A stretch of 64,000 nt of DNA from Asterella californica (Eukaryota; Streptophyta; Marchantiopsida; Marchantiales; Aytoniaceae), in contig JAYKYS010000009.1 of assembly GCA_036924285.1 (NCBI GenBank), positions 11,346,001-11,410,000 of the forward strand, written 5' to 3'. Made by a program: the position numbers and the translations under genes. Shown here one piece after another: positions 46,906 through 57,989 of this stretch. The notes below the pieces were generated by a model. It saw only the letters and a program-made list of their open reading frames with translations. It was not told where the DNA came from and searched no databases. Every line of letters starts with the position of its first letter. The first letter of the stretch is position 1.

Positions 46906-49080
46906 AGAAACGTGTATGAAGAAGGATAGCTACCCAGCAGAATAAGTTATAGCGGGGGGTTTTCCGTTTCTTCTCTTCCTGTCGTGTTCCCACTTCTGCC
47001 CTGTTGAGAACATGATACTAGGTGCTATACAGATGCTCTTGAGTAGACTAAGGAATCCTCCAATTTCCAGGCTTGCGTGTGGTGAACTTCGTAAGTTCGT
47101 ATCTTGCTTAGTGTAATTGAGCGGAATTGTAATTTATGTTTAATTATTTTGATTCTATACGAACAATGTTATAGTAATTCACGTCGATGTTCATGAGAAT
47201 AATTGATTTTTTGTGTTCAAGTTTACTTTTAAGACTGATAATTCTTCGTCGTGGAATTTACCCGTCCGAGAATCGTTCCTAGAATAGAAGAGAATTTTAG
47301 TCTTGTTCCGTTGTTTGTGAGTTGAACCTCAGCCGCCAGCTGGAGTTTCCCCATCCCTTGGTTAGAGGGTTCAAAGGATGAACTTGCACCTTCACAGAGG
47401 GAGGTGGAGACTCTCCTCATCAAGCTAACGCGTCGGGTCTTATCTCACATGCTTTTCGTCACTTTCCACATATTGGAAATAGTTATTTTCTTGCCAAAGC
47501 ATACATAGTATCAATTAAATTAATTATTTTTGTTAGCAAGCTATTCATATTTATAATCTGGGAGGCAGTTGGTTCCGTGCTCCATTTATGGGTCATGTTT
47601 GGACCGCCATGCAACTGTAGCTCCAGCTATCATTTAACACTTATACATGAATCCCATTTTTCTTGGCAGCTTTAGTGTACAATTCTCATTTGTCATCTAG
47701 AAGCACTTAAATCTTTTCCGATAACAGAAAAGGAGCAAAAGTTCCCCAAAGAATGGTTGAGCATGCATATTCAGTTACCTAATCACTCTATCATCTTTAT
47801 CATTTGATGAAGACAAATGTATGACATGTAATTATCCTACTATCAATTCAGCTCACTCATTGAAATATCGTAGAAACCAAAAGTGTGAAAATTTGCACAA
47901 GGTTTACCTATCGTGTGATTCATCTAGCACATGATTAAACATGTGTGCGATTCATTTGCATGAACATATTTAATTTCTATGAAAAATGGAAAAGTGGAAA
48001 AATTTATTTTTATTCATCGAAAAATGATATTTTTACTGTACTATGGAAAGATACATAGGACACTCAGTATTTAGTTTTGAATTTGAGTCTCATATGGACT
48101 GAAAGAACTAGGATGTGATATGCGACAACATTACTCTTATATGGCGCATGGAAAGTTCTCACAAGTAAACTTCATTATATATTCGTTCCACACTAAATAT
48201 GTTAATTTGGATGAATAGTTCGTATCCAATGAATTTAACTTATGTGTGCATTGCACTATGCGAATTGCTAATATGGTATATTCCAAAGACTATGGACTTC
48301 TACGGACACAAAACTGTAATAGAGGATGTCACTATGAATTAGACAATCCCACCCAGCAACATGAATGTTCTTTCAGTTTGACAAAGTGGTTCAGACCTCA
48401 ATTAGACATTCATTCGTTACCTTCTAGAGATTCTTGCCACAATTGTTTTACAGAAACAAAGCAATCTGGACAATGCCATTTTCGTAATGTGTTTAGTATG
48501 AAGCAACACTCTGCCAAAACTCGTTGTCTTTGTATATTCCGTCAGCTAAAATTTCTGATTGTCAGTTGAAATTTTCTCGGTTTCCTTTTCTGATAGAAAA
48601 TATCAGATATGGATAAATTATTCGTCAAATTTGTTAACAAAAAAGAACACCTAAGTGAAAATAATCAGCTATTATTTACTACTGTGAGTAAGTTTTCTAT
48701 AAATATGAAAGCTAGAGTTTACACTAATCCAACATAATCAACACACATTTAAATTTTAAGATAAAACAGATTCATGCATAGATATCTAATTATAGTTACT
48801 CAAGGTAAATCTCTCATACCCTCAGACATAAGATTTTTGCAAAATTTTGAAAATGGAACCCTAGATGAAATTTTGGAAATCTATCGATATTTTAAGTTGT
48901 GGATGATGATCCAAGTGAGATCTCAAGGTAAGTGAGATACCATTAAAAAACAGAGTCTTCTGGATGATATCAAGAAATCTTTGGATTGATATTTGAGCTA
49001 AAATTTACGGTCAAATTTGTGATCGAGTTGTAATATAAATTTTAGAGATTAAAGAGGATAACGAGATCGTGGATCCTCTA
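46906..49080. other. AT-rich non-coding stretch
   Basis: Apart from the repeat at 47228-47440 no feature is supported. A + frame at 48246-48569 is cysteine-containing but AT-rich and without similarity I can name. Confidence 0.35.
47228..47440 (-). repeat. Dispersed repeat copy 1 (SINE-like?)
   Basis: Read on the - strand it shares with 50803-51005 (+) the order GTTAGCTTGATG, GAGAGT, GTGAAGGTG, CTGGCGGCTG.GGTTCA, ACAAC, TTAAAATTCTC-like, CTAGG. The start resembles a Pol III A box (TTAGCTTGATGG) and, about 40 bases on, a weak B box occurs. A tRNA-derived SINE is possible; a MITE fragment is the alternative. Confidence 0.45.
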
Positions 49081-49099
49081 AAATATATATGAGAGGGCC

Positions 49100-49592
49100 T
49101 CGATGCCTAAGTTCTCTACGAGTCAATTTCACCCAGAATTTCCAAATCGCCCGATGAAACTTAGTATTGTCTTCAATTTCCTGAAGAACTCTTTGTTCTG
49201 ATCCCAATGGATCCAATGACAACAAGTTTGGACTCCGGAACAGTCTGAACGGTCCAACTCTCTTTCACATATCACTGAAGCTCCTAAATCCTCTCCCTGC
49301 GTCTCAATTTCTCCTAAAACACATCTCCCGATCCGTCTCTTCACGAACCGTCTTAATCCGTGCGTAGCCTGCACAGATCTGACCCAATGACACCTTGCGC
49401 GCGTGTATTGGACTTCCCAAATCCTCAAACCGTCCACCGACAAGTCACAGAAACAAGCTGACCCCTTAAGTTGCCCCCTTACATCAGTCTTCGTACATAC
49501 AAGTTTTCTTCAAAAATGAAGAAGCAGGTCCCTTGCGTCCTTAGTATAGCGCATGGAGCTGCAAATACCCAGTCAGCAAAGTAAACTAAGGT
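49100..49592. other. Possible LTR remnant
   Basis: No gene is supported. The stretch leads into the tandem repeat at 49593 and has the look of degraded LTR sequence; no boundary is visible. Confidence 0.25.
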
Positions 49593-49930
49593 CTAGCTTG
49601 ATTTTCTCTTTTTTATGAGTCTCGTAACTTCTCCACTAGGCGTCCAAATGAAGTAGACGAAGTGCCTATGGAGTGCTGACAACGAGCTCTACCCATCGAT
49701 GTAATGAAAATGAAGATCCGAAGTTGTGCCAAAAGTCCGTAAGCTGAGGCCTAGCTTGTTTTATCCATCTTTCGAGTCTCATAACTTCTCCACTAGGCGT
49801 CCAAACGAAGTAGACGAAGTGCTTATGGAGTGCTGACAAAGAACTCTATCCAGTGATGCGATGAAAGTGGAGAACAGAAATTGTGTCAAAAGTCTGTAAG
49901 CTGGGGCCTAGCTTGCTTTTCCTATGAGTA
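49593..49930 (+). repeat. Tandem repeat, 157-158 bp unit, two copies plus partial
   Basis: CTAGCTTG starts at 49593, 49751 and 49908. Between them the copies share GAGTCTC, TAACTTCTCCACTAGGCG, AGTAGACGAAGTGC, TATGGAGTGCTGACAA and GTCAAAAGTC, with about 85-90% identity. The motif style (ACTTCTCCACTAGGCGTCCAAA) recalls LTR segments of plant retrotransposons. Confidence 0.8.
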
Positions 49931-52199
49931 TCTTTGGAGCGACAAGCATCGAAGTCTGAATTTTAGATAGCAGCCGGTCCACGACACGACAACATTTTGT
50001 TGGTGGATGACAGTTCGGTGAAGAACTCTATCAATCATCCTTTTAATGTTATCCATCCTCCATTTTTCGAGTTTGTGATCGAGAGTGACTAGTGTTTTGT
50101 CCATATATGGCTTCTTGATTCTTTAAGTGTAAAAAAGAGCAAGGTGTCTTCTTACTTGTTTTCCTTTCCTTATGTTAGTCTATTAATCAATCTCTTTAGT
50201 CTCTCACTCTCAATCAAATGAGCATTGCATCACATAACACTAACAGAACAAATTTATAATAGATGGGTAAACATTCAAAACTTATGTACTCATGATAATA
50301 ATGAAAAGTATACCTTAGACTGTCTCATTATATGATATGAGTCTCATATAATGATAGAGAGAGAAATCAACAGAGAGAGAAATCTTTCTCACTTGAGAAG
50401 ATGCAGGAAATGCATAGAAACTCCATGTGGAACCGATCTTCATACGATATTGATCTCCTCCTTGGTAATATTTTTCCAATAGTCTCTTAGATTGGAAAAG
50501 AGCTAACTTTTAAGTGATTTTAGATGTTAGATGGAAATTGTACATTAACCTGTCAATAAAAATTGGTTCACATGTAAGTGTTAAATGATAGTTGGAGCTA
50601 TAGTTGCAGGACGGTCCAAAAGTAACCTATAAGTGGAGCCACGAAACCATCCTCGGCCAAGATTACAAATAGGAACAGCCTGCAGACAAAAATAATTATT
50701 TTAATTGACACATAAATTGATACTAAGTATTCTTTTGCAAGAAAAAAATATTTCCAATCTATGCCAAATTGAAAAGCATGTGAGATAGTTATCATACCCA
50801 TTATGTGTTAGCTTGATGGAGAGAGTACACCTCTCACTATGAAGGTGAAGACTCGATCCCTCACATCTCCTTGACCATGGAATGAGGAATCCTAACTGGC
50901 GGCTGGGGTTCAGTTCATGAACAACAAAACGAGATTAAAAATTCTCCTTTGTGCTAGGTATGACTCTAAGTACATCGAGTAAACTTCATAACAAAAAATA
51001 TCAATCTAAAAATAAACTCAAAAACAAAAAACAGTGATTGTCATGAACAATGATATGGATTACTATGATTTTATTCTTATAAGATGTGGACCACATCATC
51101 GTTTTATCACTGTCAATGTGGCAAAGAAGACGAGACACATATGATCAGAAAGAGGCTGACCTAATGTCATCGATTGCACATGGACGTTAGAGTTGGAGTC
51201 ACATATTCCAGTGCATATATTTGAGGTCTGACATTCATTTCCAAGACAAGATATATTTAATAGTATTTTGACATATTTTGTCAATCGAGTTGCGAAGCAC
51301 AAATGAGAAGCTCTCTTCTTCAAAGCTCAATTGAGATTGCAGCTTTTGAGACTGGGGCTCATTGTTGTATGTGTGGCGCGGGTTAGAAGCGTGAGGCAGT
51401 GGAGCGAAACCTCGAATGTACAAATAACTCTTTTGCTTGTTTCTGGACTTGAATGTTTCATATGGTTCAACATTGATGCATTTTATTTTCTTGGCTTTGA
51501 GTTAGATGTTGCTTTAGATGTCGGTTTGCGTCTTGATCGAGTGGAGATATTTTAGTCGGGACGTGAGGATGGCGGTTTGATCGAGTGTTTATCGATTTCT
51601 TAGGAGGCAAGGGTAAAATTTCTTGGGATGAAGATGATATTGCCACGACCACTCCTTTGAGGAGAGACTCGAAGAGTCAATATTCAAAAATTTAAATCTT
51701 TAACTCTCGACTTAGTCTCAGCTAGGTCGGCTTTGTGAGCAAGTCACGCTACGACTTGAGATAAACTTCTCATAAAGTCTAAGGTCTTAAATAAGACCTT
51801 CTACGTATCTTGTGACTCAACTGCCTTTGATGGTTATTTAGGTTGAGACTCTTAAACAGTGGTCTGAACTGCCATCACGTATCATAGTTTTGCTCTAGTC
51901 CTTAAGTTGAGGTTAAGTCCATACATCCAAGTTTGGATCAAAATACATCTTAGTATTGGTCCAACCATCAACTCCCTAGATTCTGCCTGTTGAACCTTGG
52001 AGTCATGTGACTCAGATTTTCCTTCGTCTACGACTTGGGATTGATGAGCGATTTTGAGTCATAAGGAGTCGATTTACGTAGTATTTTGCAACCTGCGACA
52101 AAATTTCTTGTGTAGTTTTACAAGAGGAACTCCAAACGGCTTGTTTGGAGTTTCGTTGGGTTCAAGATAGCTATATCTACCTACCAGAGAAGACGGATA
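49931..52199. other. Non-coding AT-rich stretch
   Basis: Holds the second dispersed repeat copy (50803-51005) but no supported gene. Frames of 60-75 codons lack recognisable content. Confidence 0.35.
50803..51005 (+). repeat. Dispersed repeat copy 2 (inverted relative to 47228-47440)
   Basis: It begins GTTAGCTTGATGGAGAGAG and contains GTGAAGACTCGATCCC, a plausible Pol III B box (GGTTCGANTCC-like), then CTGGCGGCTGGGGTTCA and AATTCTCCTTTGTGCTAGG. The pair is about 3.4 kb apart in opposite orientation. Confidence 0.5.
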
Positions 52200-52864
52200 T
52201 CAGATCAGGTGATCTGTTTGAGCGGTGTGTGCGGTTTTAAGCCGCAGCGAGGAGTTTTGGAAAGTTTGATCACCTGCGATTGAAAATCGGAGATATCTCG
52301 GCTGTTGGGAGTCAGATATGAAGGTTTTCTGGGCCAACGGAGTCAAGGAAGAAGACCCTATCGACATCTGAAGACCGTTTGACGAAAGAAGAAAGTTATC
52401 AGATAGGTCTTTTTTGGTTTCTTTGCTACGGGTTTTGCCCTTAGTTCGTTAGAGTTTTGGTTGGTTATGTACAGCTTGTGGAAGCTAGCTTTAGCTAAGA
52501 GCTTGTACATGGATGCTGTTTGGACTTGGAGTTGAATCCTTTGATGCGGGTGCAGCTCTTTTTGTTAGCAAAGAGAAGTTTCTCTTGCTTTTAGTTATGC
52601 ATCGATAATTTTAGGTCTGGGTTGGGATTTAGGGACTCGTTTTAGAGAGTTTTGAGTAGATTACATGTTGCTCTAGTCTATTTCTTAGTTTGTGTTCTTA
52701 GGGAGAAAGAACCGGCAGTGTAGATACATTGAGAGTTGGTATATATTGCGACGTTCGTTTCTATGCGTGTTTGTCTCTTTCTTGTCTTTGTTCAGCACAT
52801 CTAAACAAAGACAAGAACCTCACGTTTTCCTAGACATTATTCACGCAATATCCGACACGATACA
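52200..52864 (+). repeat. LTR-like sequence ahead of a broken gag
   Basis: The stretch ends ATCCGACACGATACA just before a TGG-type primer-site candidate (TGGTGAACTCGACGTG at 52866) and a gag frame, which is the order of an LTR retrotransposon. Near its end lies a hairpin (52781-52792 with 52804-52815, 12-bp arms, 11-base loop). The LTR left boundary was not found. CCGACA at 52852-52857 resembles the A-family terminus, so the end could be there instead. Confidence 0.45.
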
Positions 52865-52937
52865 ATGGTGAACTCGACGTGAAGGTCTGGGGTGGAGATT
52901 TCTTCTGTGTTTAAACCTTGAAGAAGATATTGATAGT

Positions 52938-54170
52938 CATGAGCGAGGACTAGAACGGTGATGGGAACGGAGCTAGTGGTTCGGGTGGGTGCAGTTGGAT
53001 CTGACGATTGCATCGATGTTTCAAGCTTTCACGATGTTCTTGCGACAACAACAGTCTGATGAGCGGAAGGAAGCTTTGACAACCAAGGCGCTGCAAGCGA
53101 TGATCAGCAAGATTGACCAATTCGATGAGAGAGATGTCTCAAGATATCTGAGACATTATGTGAAGAAAATGGAGCTGAATCGAGTATCAGAAGATGAGAT
53201 GATTAGACGTTTGAGTTGGCAGCAGCTCCAGAGATTAAGGATCATGTTAAAATGCTAACGAAGCATTTTAACAAGGATTGGGAGACGTTTGCTCGTGCTT
53301 TGATGGATGAGTACTTCTTGGAGGACTCTGATCGGATCACCAAGAAGTCATTCTTGGAATGGGTTGAGCAACCGAGGAAAGGTTTACAAGCTACAGAGTT
53401 GCTCAGGGAGTTTGAGGAGCAGTTTTCACGGCTGACTAGGATGGAGAAGTTGACGCTGTAGTCCAATAAGATAGAGTTATTTCTTTGGGCTGCGGATGAG
53501 AAGCTGCAAGAGAAGCTAGAGGTACTTCTGGAGGATCGGGAGGAAGACGATGGCTTGACCAGTAGTTGGAAGAAGGTTGAGGAAGCTGTTGGTCTGCTTA
53601 TCAAGAGAGAGCGAAGACGAGAGAAGGTTCCTGTTAGGAGACTGGCACCAACACCGACTGCTGTAACACTTGTTCATGTAGTCCGACCAGTGGTTCCTGT
53701 TGCTAGACATGTAGTACCAGTTGCTCCAGCTATTCCAGTTGTCCAGGTACATGTAGTGTCTCTGAAGAAGGATGATTCAAGCCTTGAGGAGATCATGTGT
53801 GAGATGCGAGACCTGCAGATCAAGCTCACAAGATTGGAGGAGCAAGGGTCTACAAGCGGAGCAAAACCTGTTGGGAAGCAAGGTTGGATCCAACGGTGTA
53901 TCTGATGCGATGGTACCGATCACCCACGCAGAGATTGTAAGGAGTTCACTGATATCTTACAGCAAGGGGTGATCTTCTGAAAGAATGGGAAGATAGCGCT
54001 GAGAGATACTGGTGCACTTCTTCAGACCAACTTTGGTAGAGGGAGGAAGAAGAAGTTGGTTGAGGACCACCTATCAGCGCAAGCAGTTGCAATCGTGGAA
54101 GTTGGAACGTATGGCACAAGGGTTGAGGATCAAGCTGAGAGAAGTTTCAACTTGATCGAGCAGGTTGAAC
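52938..54170 (+). pseudogene. Broken retrotransposon gag with zinc knuckle
   Basis: The capsid-like part contains MISKIDQFDERDVSRYLRHY, WETFARALMDEYF, FLEWVEQPRKGL, LREFEEQFSRL. A valine/proline-rich linker (VVPVARHVVPVAPAIPVV) and a helix (EIMCEMRDLQIKLTRLEEQ) precede a CX2CX4HX4C knuckle (C-I-stop-C-DGTDHPRRD-C, about 53897-53940). Lesions: a TAG a few codons after ATG 52938 with a register change, another register change in 53216-53258, TAG at 53459-53461, TGA at 53903-53905 inside the knuckle and TGA near 53978. The frame fades after about 54170 and pol is absent, so the copy is truncated. The gag is unlike that of element B and could belong to family A, which is inference. Confidence 0.75.
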
Positions 54171-54190
54171 CAAGTGGGTTGTGGTCATTG

Positions 54191-54696
54191 TCGTGCGCAT
54201 ACACATCGTTACACAACATACATCGCTGTCAAAGGTACATCACACACATACACAACACATGGACGATGTCATACACATACACAAGTGTATCACAATGATA
54301 ACAAGGTATGTACTCACTCCACCATGCCAACATGCACTAGACAATCACTACAGTCGAACCAAATCCACTCTGTGCTCGCAGAGAATCCAGATCTCACTCA
54401 CAACACTACCCACCATAGCCAGGAGCTTGAAGGCTTAACTTGAAGAATTGAGATCTCCAAGCCCTACTTGCGAAGTATACCCCTTGTGGACACTCCCACC
54501 AACTTGCCCTACTGCACTAACGGTCTTACTGAGATTCTCCACTTCGCACTCGGTCAACCTAGTTGAGTAGCCAAACTGACGTGACAGCTGTCGTGCGCAT
54601 ACACACCGCTACACAACATACATCGCTGTTAGAGGTACATCACACACACACACAACATATGGACGAGGTCATACACATACACAAGTGTACCACAAT
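54191..54696 (+). repeat. 106-bp direct repeat, copies exactly 400 bp apart
   Basis: 54191-54296 and 54591-54696 both start TCGTGCGCATACACA and end ACAAGTGTA.CACAAT, about 90% identical and CA-rich. The spacer (54297-54590) holds no supported gene. Confidence 0.85.
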
Positions 54697-54982
54697 CGTC
54701 CTCCTAACTGGCGGTTAGGTCCCTCTAACTCCAGATAGCTCCATATCTCAACTACGCGATATACACCTTCATGGGTGCAAGGATCAGCAGGCCGGGTACT
54801 ACATTTGCCCATCGTTAGTCATATGTCTGCAATCCATACCACGCAAAGATCTAATCGACTATCCTTGCTATGTACATCGAGAACAAACCCACCGTCCAAT
54901 AAGAATGACAGTGAGAGGTGGAGTCAAACACGACATGTGCCAACCTCTCGAACAACCATCACACACCAACATACGAAGCAGA

Positions 54983-55253
54983 TAGAAACTAAGACATAAA
55001 ATAAACATCTTACTCGATGATGGAGGAACTCGTTGCGAAGACTAAGGGTCTTGATAATTAAGAGAAGAGTCCACTCGATCTGAAAGCACAAGTTTAAGTA
55101 TAACTTTAATCAATAAGTAACGAAACATAACTAAACGAAAATAGAAACCTGTAGAAACTAAGACATAAAATAAACATCTTACTCGATGATGGAAGAACTG
55201 GCTGTGAAGACTGAGGGTCTTGATAATTAGGAGAAGAGTCCACTCGATCTGAA
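54983..55253 (+). repeat. 102-bp direct repeat, 169 bp apart
   Basis: 54983-55084 and 55152-55253 share TAGAAACTAAGACATAAAA, CTTACTCGATGATGGA, GGTCTTGATAATTA and GAGTCCACTCGATCTGAA with a few substitutions. Confidence 0.85.
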
Positions 55254-55682
55254 CTTCTAATGATACGCGTCTCGAGAAGTATACTGATATGTATCATGAG
55301 ATGAGTCAAGATCATACCCACCCAAGTCTTTAGAATATCGCACCAATCTCTCTTTACTCATATGCTTCTTCATATAGAAGAGATCTCAGTACCCAAAGAA
55401 TCTAAAATGAACTCATCCGAATCATAATCTTCTCCACTCTCTTCTACTTTACTCTTCACGTATAAAGCTAAACGCCATGTACTTCTTTTGACCGTCGAAG
55501 AGCCAACAAAATACAATTGACGAGCTGAAATACGGATCTCCACTCCGGATATTCACACATCCACAATGAATATCTTTTCCTCTTTTCATCTTGCCTAAGA
55601 AATCAATCACTATCAAACTCCTCTTCACATTATGAGGACGAAGGACCGTTATTCCCATGTGTAGAACAAATGATTAGCGTAC

Positions 55683-56180
55683 AAGTGACTCATCTAGTAC
55701 AATCTCATGTCCTTGAACAGTAAGACTATGAATGTCCTCATCATATGACTCGATGAACTCTATACAAAATAGAATATGCAAAATAAACAACATAAATCAC
55801 ATATCTTGAACAACATGCATACAAGTTACACATGAATACAAGTAAAAATAGAGAACATAAATGATAGTGGATTACATGCGTACAAAAAGAAAGTATAGTT
55901 AACACACATACAGGTTCTACATTAATACAAGTAAAGTACAGAAAGCGCAACATAGTTACTTAGAAATGATTGACGATTACTTACATCAGGACAAAGAAAG
56001 TCAAAAGATAAAATCACAAGTAATCCCAGTCGATCGATAGCTTCTTCTTCTATTCCATGCAACGAATTCTCCATTTCTTCTTTTCGAACCCAACACCACT
56101 TCAAATGATATCTCCCGTCCTCTTCATGAGTTATTTGAACATAGAAAGTCTCTCTATCATTTTCTCCAAAACCGCACCCG
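55683..56180 (-). CDS. Possible exons of an unknown gene or transposon protein
   Basis: A first segment (56180-55985) reads GCGFGENDRETFYVQITHEE then WCWVRKEEMENSLHGIEEEA and ends at a good donor (GAT/GTAAGT). A second (55759-55683) reads EFIESYDEDIHSLTVQGHEI and ends at GT. A third frame, 55658-55449, may follow. Acceptors (TTTTTAG, GTATAG) are plausible. No domain is recognised. It may be a second ORF of the mobile element carrying the MULE-type transposase remnant; chance cannot be excluded. Confidence 0.3.
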
Positions 56181-56381
56181 CTAAAAATAATTATAACAAA
56201 AAATGATGAAACAAATAGAGCAAAATATTGTACTTATGTAACACTCACAAAGCATTATGATTACAACAAGACGAAATAGCTTATTTGTGACAATATATGA
56301 GTGAACTTCCTCACAAAGCCTCAAGCACTAAGAGGGGCGAAAACCCTCTGAAAGTCTTATTCTCATTCTTAAACCCCCTCG

Positions 56382-56800
56382 TCATTGCTTTCTCTTCAGC
56401 ATGAGGGACGAAATATACATGTTTCGCTCATAGTGAGCGAAACTTCTTGTCATTGTCTTCTCCTCATGCGAGAGACGAAACATACCTATTTCGTCCATTG
56501 TGAGCGAAACTCTCTCGTCATTGTAATCTCCTCAGAGACGAAATATACTTGTTTCCTCCTTCGTATGAACAAAACAAGCTATTTCGCTCATTGTGAGTGA
56601 AACCTCCTTGCCATTACCTTCTCCTCATGCAAGGGGTGAAACAAGTATGTTTCGCTCATTATGAGCGAAACCCGAAGTCTTTTTCTCATACGAGGAGTGA
56701 AACAAATATGTTTCGCTCACTGTGAGCGAAATCCGAACCTTCTCCTCATGTGCGAGATGCAACAAGTATGTTTTGCTCACAATGGATGAGACTCTTATGT
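56382..56800. repeat. Tandem array of hairpin-forming units (TTTCGCTCA..TGAGCGAAA)
   Basis: A palindromic core, perfect in the best copies (GTTTCGCTCATAGTGAGCGAAAC without the centre), recurs at about 56421, 56488, 56582, 56650, 56710 and, degenerate, 56770. Between cores lie CTTCTCCTCATGCGAG and GACGAAA/GTGAAACAA.TATG. The period is about 60-75 bp, with an irregular gap between the second and third. Single cores or half-sites (CGAAAC, GTGAAAC) continue to about 57050. Confidence 0.8.
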
Positions 56801-57119
56801 GAAACCTTGTAAAATATGCGAGGAGAGGGGTGAAACAGCTTGTTTTGTCTTTCCTTTTGCATGTTGTTTCGCCTTTCTCTTTACTAACATGCGAGATAGC
56901 ACAATTAACGTTTCACTCTTCACACAAAGCCTTCAAAATACACATTGATTTCACGTGAAACAGCCTGGATTGCTAACGATTAACAGCGAAACGTTAAGGC
57001 TACAACCTGGAACTCAAACCCTAACAGCGAAACAGCATGTATCGCTAACGATAAACACATTCTAACTTAAAAACACATTCAAACAAATGGTTTATTAACT
57101 TACAAGACTCTCCATCTCG

Positions 57120-57560
57120 TACTCTCCTCTCTCTCGAGACTCCGTCCCGACCTCGTCCTCTCTCATCATCTCGACCTCGTCCTCGATCTCGAATGGAGAC
57201 TCCACCGCCATCACTACTTCCACCACCTCCTCTCGTTTTCATCAGAGCGATTCTCAAATCGCTCAGATTAGATAGTAAGATTTCAAAACAATTCAACAAG
57301 CTATCAAATTCACCCAATAACTCTCTCCTCCCTCACTCTTCTCTTCTCTCTCTCACTCACTCTCTCACTCTCTCACTCTTCTCCTTTCTTCCTCTCTCAT
57401 TAAACCCTTTTCCTCTCCTCGCTCTCTCCTCTCCTCTCCTCTTCTCCTCTCTTCTCTTCTCCTCTCCTCCTCAAACCCTTCTCTTCTCCTCGCTCTCTCC
57501 TCTCCTCTCCTCCTCTAACCCTCATGTCCTCTTCTCCTCTCCTCGTTCTCTCCTCTCCTC
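57120..57560. repeat. Pyrimidine-rich low-complexity tract
   Basis: CT-rich on the + strand, with CTCTCACT repeats at 57345-57385 and TCCTCTCCTCT-type repeats at 57410-57560. Long frames here on both strands are products of low complexity. The - strand frame 57317-57045 (RDRGRGRDDERGRGRDG) is of this kind. Confidence 0.75.
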
Positions 57561-57989
57561 CTCTTCGAACCAAACCACTCACAAACTAACACTTAAGAGA
57601 AATGCGAAGGATAAATTTTCACACAGTAAGAGTATGAAACCAAGCAAACGAATGAAACAAAGTACTTGTACACATGATTGAGCTTTCAAATTCTCATATT
57701 TCTTTTCAAAAATTGAATTACAATACACAAGTCTCTGGCATAAACCCCAACACCAAAACAACATCTCCATCTGCGCTAGAGTCCAGACTAGGTCTATAAT
57801 GTATAGAAGCACAACTATACTCGGAGTTTCTTTTTACTACTTGTTATCCGGAAATATTATCAAAGTGTCATTAATTGTTCGGACTAGAAGCCATGGAATG
57901 CAGTATTCACTCCGAAATAAACATCCTGATCTATATTATCGAAGTATACATCCTGATCTATATTAACGATGTTTCGTTCCTCATCATCA

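Noticed and set aside
57193..57681. 162-codon + strand frame and 90-codon - strand RGRD-rich frame
   Set aside because: Both come from the pyrimidine-rich low-complexity tract.
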